From Cristatella mucedo (taxonomy: Eukaryota > Bryozoa > Phylactolaemata > Cristatellidae): 64,000 nt of DNA. This document shows positions 28,801 to 34,182 of this stretch, in pieces. The notes beneath the pieces are model-generated. The model was given only the letters and a program-made list of their open reading frames with translations. It had not been told where the DNA came from and did no database searches. A program made the translations under genes and the position numbers. Where the stretch lies: NCBI GenBank assembly GCA_009760855.2, contig WPIO01000017.1:4806001-4870000 (forward strand), read 5' to 3'. The number at the start of each line of letters is the position of its first letter. Within the stretch, counting starts at the first letter, position 1.

Positions 28801-29737
28801 TGTAGTATGCAAGAAAGGATTGCCTACCTCAGGACTTGAACCCACGACCTGCACTGCCTTCTGATGAATCTTTTGCAACTAGTCATGGAAACTTTGACCC
28901 TTACGAGGATTTCTTTTGACTTGAGTTTAATTGCAACAATCACGAATGATAACTACATTGCATCACCATCACGAGTCTTCTTCTTGTCGTCTCATCTGTC
29001 ATCAATCCAGATCTTCCGGAATTTGATCTGTTACCTGTAGGAGGGTGCTTGGCTTGTTGACTCCTACTTCAATGTAAGGGGCCTAGTTCTGGGGCCGTCA
29101 CGTGCAATGATCAGAACACTTTCCGGTCGTTACTCCAAGTTTGGCTTCCCACCAATCGGTTTGCACAGCTTTCGTTTGCCAGACGCAATTTTCCCACGTG
29201 CTCACGTGGCTGGCTACCTTAAGTGCTTATGCGATGTAACTGCCCCGCCACATAACCCTGCAATGCAACACGACAGCGTTCCACCGGCGGCAAGCTCCGG
29301 CGGTGGAGGAGGCTGTGGTGGGCATGCGCTCATCCACTGGCTTCTCGTTTGTTTGTAGCGCCCCTGGAAATGCCACCGTTTATGTTCGACACAAGGAGCC
29401 ATTTCCTTTAACCGGCATCGGCCAATGCTCGACGGTCAAAATGACCTTGTGCAACCGCGGCACGGTCGAGCAAAAAGTACGCGGCAGCGCAGCAGCGCAC
29501 GCAGCTGTGCACTGTCCGACGTCGTCACCGACGACAGCGCATGGTGCACCGATGGTGGTGCCTTGTACGTTCAGTGACTTACCCTCTTTGTTTTCGCATC
29601 GCAGGTGTCGCTAGCCGTCAGCCCACCGTTTGCTGTCAAGCAGTCGGCAGTGAGCGTGAGGTAAGCATTGACGATGCGGCGGCTGCAGCGCTCGGCTTCT
29701 TGCGTTTGGGGGCGGCCCTGGTCTGTGTGTGTGTGTG

Positions 29738-29808
<71 letters not shown>

Positions 29809-30283
29809 TGTGTGTGTGTGCCTCTGAGACAGTGTGCTCGATGCTGGTTCAATAGCTACGAGTGCGAGGTTGATCCCAGGAGCGAGGCCGGTTGGCTAAC
29901 ATTGGCAAACAGACGCCCGACAAGCCGCACGGCGCTGCTGGCTTCACTCGACTATGGGACCGCCGGCTTATGCTGCTGATTCGTGTGTGGCTGCGGCAGC
30001 AGCAGGTCTCCGCCGGCTAGCGGCACGGCTTTGATAGCTGCTGCTGTTTGGCCAGTAGATGATCACCCTCTTCTGGCCTCTGCCCGGCCCGTGGTTCGCT
30101 CGTGTTTTCGGGGCGCCATTGGGTCCTCTACGTTTGGTTTGCGGCTGTAGGCCCGGTCACTTTGTCAAGCTGCCTGTCACATTCCGACCCCTTGCCACCG
30201 GCACAGTTCAAGGTCAACTCGTCATCACTTCAGCCGATGGTAAAAAGCAATCGGTGACGCTGAAAGCCACGTGTGCACTCTAG
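1..30283 (+). CDS. CEP192: CEP192/SPD-2-like centrosomal scaffold, 3' part of a multi-exon gene
   Basis: Proposed exons: 1-1980, 2152-2237, 2431-2560, 2886-3056, 3792-3917, 6040-6241, 6662-6780, 8331-8548, 10603-10962, 11089-11431, 11905-12142, 12787-12935, 13488-13577, 13853-13974, 14217-14320, 14705-14840, 18677-18815, 19115-19239, 19344-19414, 19708-19771, 21904-22159, 23051-23213, 23380-23441, 25406-25512, 29359-29476, 29605-29660, 30151-30283. These lengths total 5,868 nt, a multiple of three, ending in TAG. The N-terminal third is low-complexity Ser/Ala/Gly. The rest is a series of ASH/PapD-like beta-sandwich segments with typical signatures such as [52 protein letters not shown] and [17 protein letters not shown]. 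In animals CEP192 is the pericentriolar hub for Aurora A, PLK1 and gamma-tubulin recruitment. The 5' part lies left of the window. Other ASH proteins (HYDIN, CFAP47, DLEC1) are alternatives, but the domain order and C-terminal ending suit CEP192 best. Splice joins were made by eye and are inference. Confidence 0.72.
2117..2237 (+). CDS. CEP192: CEP192-like exon: start of an ASH domain
   Basis: The segment [20 protein letters not shown] followed by NPNS has the ASH pattern of a 'V.FG.V.VG....L.L.N' strand pair. Two acceptors fit: TTTTGCAG before 2117 and GTTCAG before 2152, the latter matching the phase-0 donor at 1980. The exon ends AAC AGC AG|GTCAGA in phase 2, joining to G TGG in the next exon to give Arg-Trp. 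Confidence 0.6.
2431..2560 (+). CDS. CEP192: CEP192-like exon: ASH domain middle strands
   Basis: The acceptor is GCGTTTCAG. The exon reads [11 protein letters not shown], then [18 protein letters not shown], the middle strands of an ASH repeat where 'L.P..t..i.V.F.P' follows. It starts with one base that completes a codon from the exon ending at 2237 and ends in phase 0 before GTGCGC. Confidence 0.68.
2886..3056 (+). CDS. CEP192: CEP192-like exon: end of ASH domain
   Basis: The acceptor is CTTCTTGCAG and the donor is GAG|GTAATG. It has 57 codons in phase 0 at both ends. It opens with [18 protein letters not shown], the classical 'v.F.P...G.y.a.L.v' strand of an ASH/PapD-like repeat. The following residues are a looser linker ending [17 protein letters not shown]. 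Confidence 0.72.
3082..3236 (-). repeat. tRNA-derived SINE
   Basis: On the minus strand the element starts near 3236 with the A-box-like TAGGTAAGGCGGTTGC, then the B box GGGTTCGATTCC and a body ending in AGAGGCTGTTTAAGCAGC. The block GATAGCCGTAAAGGCTCTTC recurs in the other copies. It lies in the intron after the exon ending at 3056 and abuts a LINE-B tail. Confidence 0.75.
3237..3570 (-). mobile_element. LINE-B 3' end, old
   Basis: The minus-strand frame has [39 protein letters not shown] and the tail with CACAGTCTTTGTGGCGGAGC. It matches the 3' end of the 34-kb copy. It directly abuts a SINE. Confidence 0.6.
3792..3917 (+). CDS. CEP192: CEP192-like exon: next ASH domain, first strands
   Basis: Exactly 42 codons in phase 0, with acceptor TGCCACCTAG and a textbook donor GTGAGT. 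It encodes [20 protein letters not shown] and then [15 protein letters not shown]. The 'L.V..G.I.fG.V..g' plus 'L.NkG...vPLRL.I' arrangement is a CEP192/SPD-2 signature. Confidence 0.78.
4440..4577 (+). repeat. tRNA-derived SINE, diverged
   Basis: The B-box region GGTCGTGGGTACTCGTCC and the 3' body GGCTCTTCTGCCACCATG...GTGAGGCCGTTACATAAG match the copies near 61.8 kb. The A-box end is hardly recognisable. Confidence 0.55.
5555..5790 (+). mobile_element. LINE-B 3' fragment, old
   Basis: The text [20 protein letters not shown] and [10 protein letters not shown], then a tail resembling GTGAAGTCCATTGGCCACTG, aligns with SFLAALSCYFYATHYL...MKSVGYR. It is intronic. Confidence 0.55.
6040..6241 (+). 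CDS. CEP192: CEP192-like exon
   Basis: The acceptor is ATCTTGTAG and the donor A|GTAAGC. It begins in phase 0 and ends in phase 1. It contains [20 protein letters not shown] and [16 protein letters not shown], which reads as the second half of the ASH domain begun at 3792. The phase fits both neighbours. Confidence 0.7.
6662..6780 (+). CDS. CEP192: CEP192-like exon
   Basis: The acceptor is TTCGACAG and the donor GAG|GTAAGC. Two bases complete a Lys codon from the previous exon, then 39 codons follow in phase 0. The exon includes [14 protein letters not shown] and [18 protein letters not shown], the closing beta-strand of an ASH repeat ('I.L.A.VG.a.i..p'). Confidence 0.72.
7040..7370 (+). mobile_element. 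LINE-A fragment, old
   Basis: The frame contains [19 protein letters not shown], matching [20 protein letters not shown] of better copies, then [17 protein letters not shown]. It is heavily mutated and intronic in the CEP192-like gene. Confidence 0.55.
8124..8176. repeat. (GA)n microsatellite
   Basis: About 53 bp of GA repeat inside a TG-rich stretch that starts near 7,985. It is intronic. Confidence 0.95.
8331..8548 (+). CDS. CEP192: CEP192-like exon: one nearly complete ASH domain
   Basis: The acceptor is GGTGCTTTTGCAG and the donor AG|GTGCGT. It reads [20 protein letters not shown], then [13 protein letters not shown] and [19 protein letters not shown]. The order 'i.i.N.G..p..v.f......f.v.P....l.p.e.f.v.I' is a complete ASH core. 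The exon ends in phase 2 and joins the next across an intron of about 2 kb holding two SINEs and a (CT)n tract. Confidence 0.8.
9023..9094. repeat. (CT)n microsatellite
   Basis: About 72 bp, preceded by a C-rich stretch (8,970-9,020) and followed at once by a SINE. Confidence 0.95.
9096..9223 (-). repeat. tRNA-derived SINE next to a (CT)n tract
   Basis: The shared body AGCAGAAGAGCCTTTAACGG and the reverse B box GGATTCGAACCC are clear. Its 3' end directly abuts the (CT)n tract ending at 9094. Confidence 0.7.
9785..9912 (-). repeat. tRNA-derived SINE, diverged
   Basis: The reverse B box GGACTCGAACCAGTGACC and the start TTACTTGGCTAAG (A box reversed) are recognisable. The body is diverged. It is intronic. 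Confidence 0.5.
10018..10041. promoter_or_regulatory. cluster of three CACGTG E-boxes
   Basis: CACGTG occurs at 10021, 10028 and 10036. The first two lie in the palindrome GATCACGTG G CACGTGATC. CACGTG is the canonical site of MYC/MAX and USF-type bHLH factors. It is intronic; any function is inference. Confidence 0.35.
10603..10962 (+). CDS. CEP192: CEP192-like exon with Ser/Gly-rich linker and new ASH start
   Basis: The acceptor is CTATTTGTCAG and the donor AC|GTAAGT (perfect). The start [19 protein letters not shown] fits the previous exon in phase. A Gly/Ser/Ala-rich linker follows, and the end [20 protein letters not shown] is the first strand of the next ASH repeat ('s..v.FGgV.aGe'). 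Confidence 0.72.
11089..11431 (+). CDS. CEP192: CEP192-like exon: ASH domain body
   Basis: The acceptor is weak (GCCGGAG after a CT-rich tract). The donor is ATG|GTATGC. The frame matches the neighbours in phase 1-in and 0-out. It contains [20 protein letters not shown], a (Gly)5 stretch and [20 protein letters not shown] with [12 protein letters not shown]. The 'p.e.y.v.VrFsP.r...YsGkL.i' motif is typical of ASH repeats. Confidence 0.75.
11727..11758. repeat. (ATT)n
   Basis: Thirty-two bp of ATT in the intron before the exon at 11,905. No LINE sequence adjoins it. Confidence 0.9.
11905..12142 (+). CDS. CEP192: CEP192-like exon
   Basis: The acceptor is AACGTACAG and the donor G|GTTGGT. It begins in phase 0 with [19 protein letters not shown], where 'V.L.GYGG' closes the previous ASH repeat. 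The next repeat starts at [20 protein letters not shown] with [14 protein letters not shown]. It ends in phase 1. Confidence 0.76.
12787..12935 (+). CDS. CEP192: CEP192-like exon
   Basis: The acceptor is GTTCCGCAG and the donor AAA|GTGAGT (perfect). Two bases complete a Val codon, then 49 codons end in phase 0. It includes [20 protein letters not shown], the 'i.v.P..f.laP..t' strand that normally precedes the last strands of an ASH repeat. Confidence 0.72.
13050..13140. repeat. (GA)n microsatellite
   Basis: About 90 bp pure GA, followed by a CA-rich region to 13,470 that runs up to the acceptor of the exon at 13,488. Confidence 0.95.
13488..13577 (+). CDS. CEP192: CEP192-like exon
   Basis: The acceptor is GTGTTTCGCAG. 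Thirty codons in phase 0 open [20 protein letters not shown] and then give a Cys/Leu-rich strand. The donor GCG|GTTGCT is weak and was chosen because a stop follows directly and the phase fits the next exon. Confidence 0.55.
13853..13974 (+). CDS. CEP192: CEP192-like exon ending at a probable GC donor
   Basis: The acceptor is TTTTTTGGTGACAG. It encodes [20 protein letters not shown] and then [16 protein letters not shown]. The exon end AAAAG|GCAAGT is the consensus of the rare GC-AG intron class. No GT donor keeps the frame nearby. It ends in phase 2 and joins G CTT in the next exon. Confidence 0.72.
14217..14320 (+). CDS. CEP192: CEP192-like exon
   Basis: The acceptor is TTTGCTTTTAG and the donor GAAG|GTACTT. 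It encodes a charged helical segment, [18 protein letters not shown], followed by [13 protein letters not shown]. Phases match on both sides. It is likely an inter-domain linker rather than part of a beta-sandwich. Confidence 0.68.
14705..14840 (+). CDS. CEP192: possible CEP192-like exon, 3' boundary uncertain
   Basis: The acceptor is TTGCAAAGCAG. The phase-consistent frame begins [18 protein letters not shown] and stays open to 15022. No strong donor is visible: CG|GTGCCA after 14840 keeps phase with the exon at 18677. A second frame ([18 protein letters not shown]) looks equally protein-like for 28 codons, so the choice of frame is not secure. Confidence 0.4.
15480..15705 (-). repeat. unclassified dispersed repeat, copy 1
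   Basis: The reverse complement shares blocks with 21,030-21,260: GCAGTGGCT...GTGGCCATGGAGC-type, GATTTTCC(A/T)ATTGCT(C/T)CAGCTCTGT, GGTATGCTGC and CCGATAGACCAGA. It encodes nothing I recognise. Confidence 0.5.
15828..15906 (+). repeat. LINE-A 3' tail only
   Basis: TATAAAGTGCCTAGTAAGAG, then TCACTGAGGGCACATGACAA and (ATT)n match the last 75 bp of LINE-A. Confidence 0.6.
16200..17640 (-). mobile_element. LINE-A copy (L2/CR1-like), reverse transcriptase C-terminal part
   Basis: Minus-strand frames give [20 protein letters not shown], then [11 protein letters not shown] (the RT catalytic YADD box), [20 protein letters not shown] and [13 protein letters not shown], broken by stops and frameshifts. 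The 3' tail is (ATT)n next to a conserved sequence CTTGATAAAGCGCC reversed. The copy is 5'-truncated and dead. Confidence 0.75.
17999..18080 (-). repeat. LINE-A 3' tail only
   Basis: (ATT)n reversed, then TGCACTTGATAAAGCACCC and CTCTTTCTAGGCGCTTAGC. It is intronic. Confidence 0.6.
18677..18815 (+). CDS. CEP192: CEP192-like exon
   Basis: The acceptor is CTCCTGCTTCACAG and the donor AAG|GTGGGC. It has one base plus 46 codons ending in phase 0: [20 protein letters not shown], then [19 protein letters not shown]. The composition is clearly protein-like in a stretch that is otherwise repeats. Confidence 0.6.
19019..19078. repeat. (TG)n microsatellite
   Basis: About 60 bp with one TTCGTGCA interruption, 37 bp before an exon acceptor. 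Confidence 0.9.
19115..19239 (+). CDS. CEP192: CEP192-like exon
   Basis: The acceptor is TTTGGCACTGCAG and the donor AG|GTATTT. It reads [20 protein letters not shown], then [15 protein letters not shown]. It begins in phase 0 and ends in phase 2. It looks like a disordered linker with acidic and Ser residues. Confidence 0.55.
19344..19771 (+). CDS. CEP192: two weak CEP192-like exons
   Basis: The segments 19344-19414 (acceptor GTGTGCAG, donor GCGA|GTGAGT) and 19708-19771 (acceptor GTGCCCAG, donor CG|GTAGCA) link the exons at 19115 and 21904 in phase. They encode [19 protein letters not shown] and [19 protein letters not shown]. The evidence is splice signals and phase only, and either could be wrong. 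Confidence 0.3.
20400..20605 (+). repeat. LINE-A 3' UTR and tail
   Basis: It has the GCATGTCACCCCTAACCATGG block, then GTAAAGCACCTAGAAAGAG and an ATT-rich tail. It has no coding part. Confidence 0.65.
21030..21260 (+). repeat. unclassified dispersed repeat, copy 2
   Basis: It is opposite in orientation to the 15.5-kb copy and shares several 12-20 bp blocks in the same order. Both lie in introns of the CEP192-like gene. No terminal repeats were found. Confidence 0.5.
21904..22159 (+). CDS. CEP192: possible CEP192-like exon
   Basis: The acceptor is good (TTGCTCCTTTCGTGCAG) and the donor is AAA|GTGAGA. It has one base plus 85 codons ending in phase 0, which matches the next exon. The end [14 protein letters not shown] is a short amphipathic helix. 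The middle is Ser/Ala/Arg-rich. Unrelated ORF noise is possible. Confidence 0.45.
22825..22904. repeat. (GA)n microsatellite
   Basis: About 80 bp pure GA in an intron. Confidence 0.95.
23051..23213 (+). CDS. CEP192: CEP192-like exon
   Basis: The acceptor is GTGCATTTTGCAG and the donor A|GTATGT. It reads [20 protein letters not shown], then a Ser/Gly/His-rich linker. It begins in phase 0 and ends in phase 1. Confidence 0.62.
23380..23441 (+). CDS. CEP192: CEP192-like small exon
   Basis: The acceptor is TTTGTCTGCAG and the donor GAG|GTATGC. Two bases complete a Lys codon; 20 codons follow ([20 protein letters not shown]) ending in phase 0. The phase fits both flanking exons exactly. Confidence 0.62.
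24740..25070 (+). mobile_element. LINE fragment, old
   Basis: It contains degraded RT C-terminal text ([18 protein letters not shown] type) with CTGCCTGCCCATCAAGCAAC, corresponding to 'LPVKQ' of LINE-A. It is low identity, in an intron. Confidence 0.35.
25406..25512 (+). CDS. CEP192: CEP192-like exon
   Basis: The polypyrimidine tract and acceptor GTCTTTCTCTTTCAG are strong. The donor is TG|GTAAGC. It reads [20 protein letters not shown], then [11 protein letters not shown], a Ser/Gly/Asp-rich linker before the last ASH domain. It ends in phase 2. Confidence 0.62.
25746..25824. repeat. (CT)n microsatellite
   Basis: About 79 bp pure CT in the intron after 25,512. Confidence 0.95.
25930..27250. 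other. intron of the CEP192-like gene; one weak exon candidate
   Basis: A short frame 26,029-26,130 begins ATG and reads [20 protein letters not shown], then a likely donor CAG|GTATAC. It is not needed for phase continuity. The rest shows nothing clear. Confidence 0.25.
27260..28400 (+). mobile_element. LINE-B copy, defective
   Basis: The frames show [38 protein letters not shown], a mutated YADD box ([13 protein letters not shown]) and a 3' end with [20 protein letters not shown]16 run at 28,287 interrupts it. It is intronic in the CEP192-like gene and on the same strand. Confidence 0.65.
28795..28852 (-). repeat. SINE fragment
   Basis: GGATTGCCTACCTCAGGACT followed by TGAACCCACGACCTGC matches the B-box region of the SINE family reversed. 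Only about 58 bp remain. Confidence 0.5.
29359..29476 (+). CDS. CEP192: CEP192-like exon: last ASH domain
   Basis: The acceptor is CGTTTGTTTGTAG and the donor AAA|GTACGC. It has one base plus 39 codons: [20 protein letters not shown], then [14 protein letters not shown]. The 'F....G.....v.L.N.gt.....' pattern opens the terminal ASH repeat, which continues in the next two exons. Confidence 0.74.
29605..29660 (+). CDS. CEP192: CEP192-like small exon
   Basis: The acceptor is TTTTCGCATCGCAG and the donor AG|GTAAGC. It encodes [18 protein letters not shown], the strand 'v....pPF.v......v'. It begins in phase 0 and ends in phase 2. Confidence 0.74.
29723..29820. repeat. (TG)n microsatellite
   Basis: About 98 bp, between the last two exons of the CEP192-like gene. 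Confidence 0.95.
30151..30283 (+). CDS. CEP192: CEP192-like terminal exon with stop
   Basis: The acceptor is GTTTGCGGCTGTAG. It has one base plus 43 codons and TAG. It reads [20 protein letters not shown], then [19 protein letters not shown], the final 'y..lPV.F.P...G...G.L.i.....' strands of a C-terminal ASH domain, as expected at the end of CEP192. No AATAAA is seen in the next 200 bases. Confidence 0.78.
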
Positions 30284-30479
30284 CCGCCCCAAGTAAGTTC
30301 GCTGCTGCAGCCCGTCCGATCCATGTGCTGGCCAATTTCACATTTAGGCAACAGCAGCTTGTTGTGCTTTGCATGATGCCAGTGTCAAGTTTCTGCCTTG
30401 GCCGCATGCTCGCTCACACGACTCGTTAGATCACGTTGCTTCAGCTGTGCAATGGGCAGTGCTGGTGTTTATGCTGCAA

Positions 30480-31745
30480 CCATTCCATTATTGAGAACAA
30501 CGATCGGTCTGGCAGACGAGGCACTGGCGTGGTTTAAATCATAGTTGTCTGATCGTGTTCAATCCGTGTCGTGTGGGGTCAGGTCTCACACACGAGACAG
30601 GTCACCTGTGGAGTCAATCAAAGGTTCGTCCTTGGTCCCTTGCTGTTCTCCATGTATACTCAACTTCTGGGGAAAGTGATTAAGGCCCATGGAATAGGAT
30701 ATCACTTTTATGCTGACGATCCTCAGCTGTGTTCGTCGTTCAAACCGTCGGAATCTGCTGCAGCAGCTGATAAAATGAATGCTTGCCTTGCCGACATTCG
30801 ATCTTGGATGTCGGAAAATTTCTTGAAACTAAACGACGATAAAACCGAACTGCTGCTCATAGGACACCTTATGCATCTGGCTGGATTAGAAGGCTTTGCT
30901 CTTTTAATAGGGGATGCTGTTGTGCGACCATCACCATGTGCTCGAAATTTAGGTGTCGTTTTCGATAGTGCCAAGTTTTAAAAGCTTCATTCAGAAGACT
31001 GCTTCTATTAACTAGCCATAACGTTCGATCCTTGTCTAAGATTAGGAGCCGTCTTCCACAGTGGCTTGCAAAAAAATTAGCTCCTTAAACTAGCTTCTTA
31101 GTTCTGTCTCGGCTTGATTATTGCAATTCCATTTTGGCTGGGCTACCAAAAAAAGCAATTAGGCCACTGCAGCTGGCTCTGAATATGGCTTTTAAGTCCC
31201 AAAGGTTTGAGCACGTGTCTCCTTTGCTAAAAGAGCTAGGATGGCTGTCGGTTGATCAACGGATACAGAGCAAAGTTCTGCCGCTGACCCACAAATCCCA
31301 CCACGACTTGGCTCCTTCGTGTCTAGCTGAACTGCTGCACCAGTTTTAACCTCTTTGCGCCTTCAGGTCCTGTGTGGACAATAAATCAGCTGTTCCATTC
31401 CTCTGCTTAAAGACCGTTGGCGACAGAAGCTTTAGCTCTGCAAGTCCTAGACTGTGGAACTCGCTTCCACAATTCTTACGCAACGACAACTACTCTCCTG
31501 CAACCGACGATGGCTCATCCTTTTCAGTGGTCCTGAGCTGCTACTTCCATACTACTCACTACCTCATCTGCTGTCCTGACTCTGCAATGCTTCCCACTTT
31601 CTCTTTGTTGCGTGAGATGAAGTCTGTTGGCTACCGAATGCATACCGAAAGCAGGTTAGGCTGTGAGTGCGCTATGCAAAACTCTCCTGTGTAACACCCA
31701 CATAGTTTTTATGACTGTGTAGAGTTACAGACAGAGATACATTAC
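30480..31745 (+). mobile_element. LINE-B copy, RT to 3' end
   Basis: It begins in LRTTIGLADEALAWFKS. It continues through SMYTQLLGKVIKAHGIGYHF, YADDPQLCSSFKPSES, EGFALLIGDAVVRPSPCARN and LNSLPQ-type text to SLLREMKSVGYRMHTESRLG and a tail GAGTTACAGACAGAGATAC. It is broken by stops and frameshifts. It begins about 200 bp after the CEP192-like stop. Confidence 0.75.
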
Positions 31746-32570
31746 ATTCTTTCCATTCGGCCACTGGAGTAGCAGTGACATCGGCAGTAACACTCGTAGC
31801 CGTCTTGGCAGAGCATGACCGCGACAGTAAACATTGCTTGAACGTATAACTGAACCTACACCCAGTCTAAGAGTGGAAGTAATCAAATGTTTGGGTTGCC
31901 GAATCAGCTGCCTTGCTCATTCCGTGTTAAATGGAAGCCCCTCTGGTCTGTCTCACCACCTCAGTGCTGCACGTACAGGTGCGAGGGAGGGCACGCGACT
32001 AGTCCGTCTCGGAAGCTGATCCGGACTTTATTTGGCAGAGTGAAGTGGGTTTTCCCGGGTCTGTTCCCGGCAGAACACCAAAGCACCTCGGGGGTCTAGG
32101 GTGGAGTCCTTCCTTCTACAACATTACCACAAAGAAGGGTAATGCCTCCTCGGTCACTGCAGGTGATCACGGCGAATTGTATTGCACTGGCTGCTGTACT
32201 TGTAGCAGCGCAGTTCAGATAGCGATCCTTAGCTTGCTTTAGTGACTATCCCGGCTACTTAATAACACTGACCTCTATCTATATTGTAGTGCAATCTATG
32301 CCAGGGATCAGTCGCTGTCGACACAATGCTTGGCGTTTAAATAGATGTTGCTCCTCGAGGATGGTGCTGAAGTTACTCGTTCCGTCCAAGACCGAAGGAG
32401 AGACACATCGTTGGCCAACACAGGCTGCCGTTTTTCTTTTTTCGTTTAGTGGCTGATGCCACGTGATGGCTCTGCCTCCATGCTGACTTGCTATTGCTTC
32501 AAGCAAGCCCAAAGTCAACTGGGCGAGCTTTCTCAGTTGACTGCTGGCTGTGTGCATTGGCGTCTTCCAG

Positions 32571-33655
32571 CTCTGCTGCTGCTGCTGTGCAGGGCAAACG
32601 AACGCTATGGCCTGTTCTCTAAAGATTTGCTATTTTTGTACTCAATCGATCCGGAGCCGGATGCACGCCTGCCGCAAGCGGAAGCTCTGCAGGTGCACCG
32701 AAAACTGCCGATGCTGTGGATATCGAGCATCGGCAGCGGAGCTGTGCAGCTGCTGCACGTGCTGCATTTTCAGCCCGATTGGACGCTCTCTTTCTTAGAA
32801 GTTAGTTTAGCTATATATGAGCGTGCATGTGTGACTGCTTAATAAATAAAGCCTCTCACGCTTCTTTGAGGGGAAAAGGTAACTATCCACCATGCACCCT
32901 CGTTGCCTGTGAAGTCCCCCTCCCACCACGTAAGCTGTGTACCCCCTTCCTCTCACTTGGCAGAGTTCCAAGCAGACAATTGAATGCTGAGTGCTGGCGA
33001 GGACTGGAAGAAGGAGTGATAGAATGCGGGTGCCACGTTTTTTTGGCTCGCTGCTGCTGACCCGGTTTGGCAGCTGCTGCAGCCACTGCTAAGGCTTTAT
33101 ACACCCACTGCAGCTCAGACGATGGCTCGATCACTAGCGACTCGCTGGCAGCTGCCTTGATCTGGCCGGCACGGTCTGCGGGTCTGGTCGATCTGAGGGC
33201 ATGGAAGTGTTGCTCTCTCGGGTTGTTTATTATTAAGCACAAAAGCAGAGGATGTCGGCTGTCTCCCGGCGAATGGTGGCCTTGGGCGAGTGCATAAACA
33301 TGTGGCTGCAATTGGGCGTGCGTGCTTACGTCTAGGGCATGTGGAACCTTAGTTGCCGGGTGGGGCTGCAGCACTAACGACGAAACAGCCGCGGTGGTAC
33401 TGGAACTCATTCAGCACTACCGCATGCCTCAAGTCCCTCGATCTCTCCAGCTGCTTACGCACACAGATGTATAGGTGGGCCTCGGCTTGCAGTCTGGGCT
33501 GCTAGCTGGCTGGAATCCAGAGTTGGGGAAAGCCACCGAACCGTGAGTCACACCGATACTTCTTCGTGGGAACTGCGACCCTCCTTTTTAGCGGCTGCCG
33601 TCAACGTTTGAGAGAAATCTCCAGTCGCCTTAATATTCGGCATTACCTTCTATGA
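32571..33655 (+). CDS. possible small unknown gene, 3' exons
   Basis: Four segments look coding: 32571-32800 (acceptor CGTCTTCCAG, donor GAA|GTTAGT; includes RANERYGLFSKDLLFLYS and LPMLWISSIGSGAVQLL), 33372-33468 (DETAAVVLELIQHYRMPQVP), 33493-33542 (SGLLAGWNPELGKATE, donor GTGAGT) and 33592-33655 (CRQRLREISSRLNIRHYLL then TGA). The last three join in phase. A linking exon between 32800 and 33372 is missing from the model; a candidate near 33240 reads VALGECINMWLQLG. The text is helical and Leu-rich. I do not recognise the family. It lies between two inverted LINE copies. Confidence 0.35.
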
Positions 33656-34182
33656 GACTTTCCATAGTTGATGATGCGGCTGCTGCTGCCAACGCTGCCA
33701 CTGCTACCGGCAGCTGCCAGTGCTGCTGCTTCCCGTGGTACGGTCCCTGAACTCTAGGGTGGATTAAAGGTGCCACTGCTGACATGAGCAGCTTGCATGC
33801 AAGCTCTGTGCATGGCCTAGTATGTTCTGCTTGTATGACCTACTTACAGGCTAGTCGGTACTTGTCTGTGCTATCGTGGATGTGTCAGCTGCGTTGGCTA
33901 TACATTTTTCGTGCTATGAAAAGCAGGCTGGTGACTTGTATTCACACGGCTGGCATGGTGTGTTTTGCGTGTATTAGTTAGGTACTGCTGTGATGAGTCG
34001 TTCGTGCTGTGACGGTTGGCAAAGCGACTTTTAGCCCGACAGCATACATTTGTCACTAATCATGTGCCTTTGCAATCGCATACTAATAACCGACTTACTA
34101 GGTATGAGAAAACCAGTGCTGCTCAGATTGGAAACCCTATCTCTCACATTCTGCACCACAGTGCTTGTCTGGCCAGGCATAT

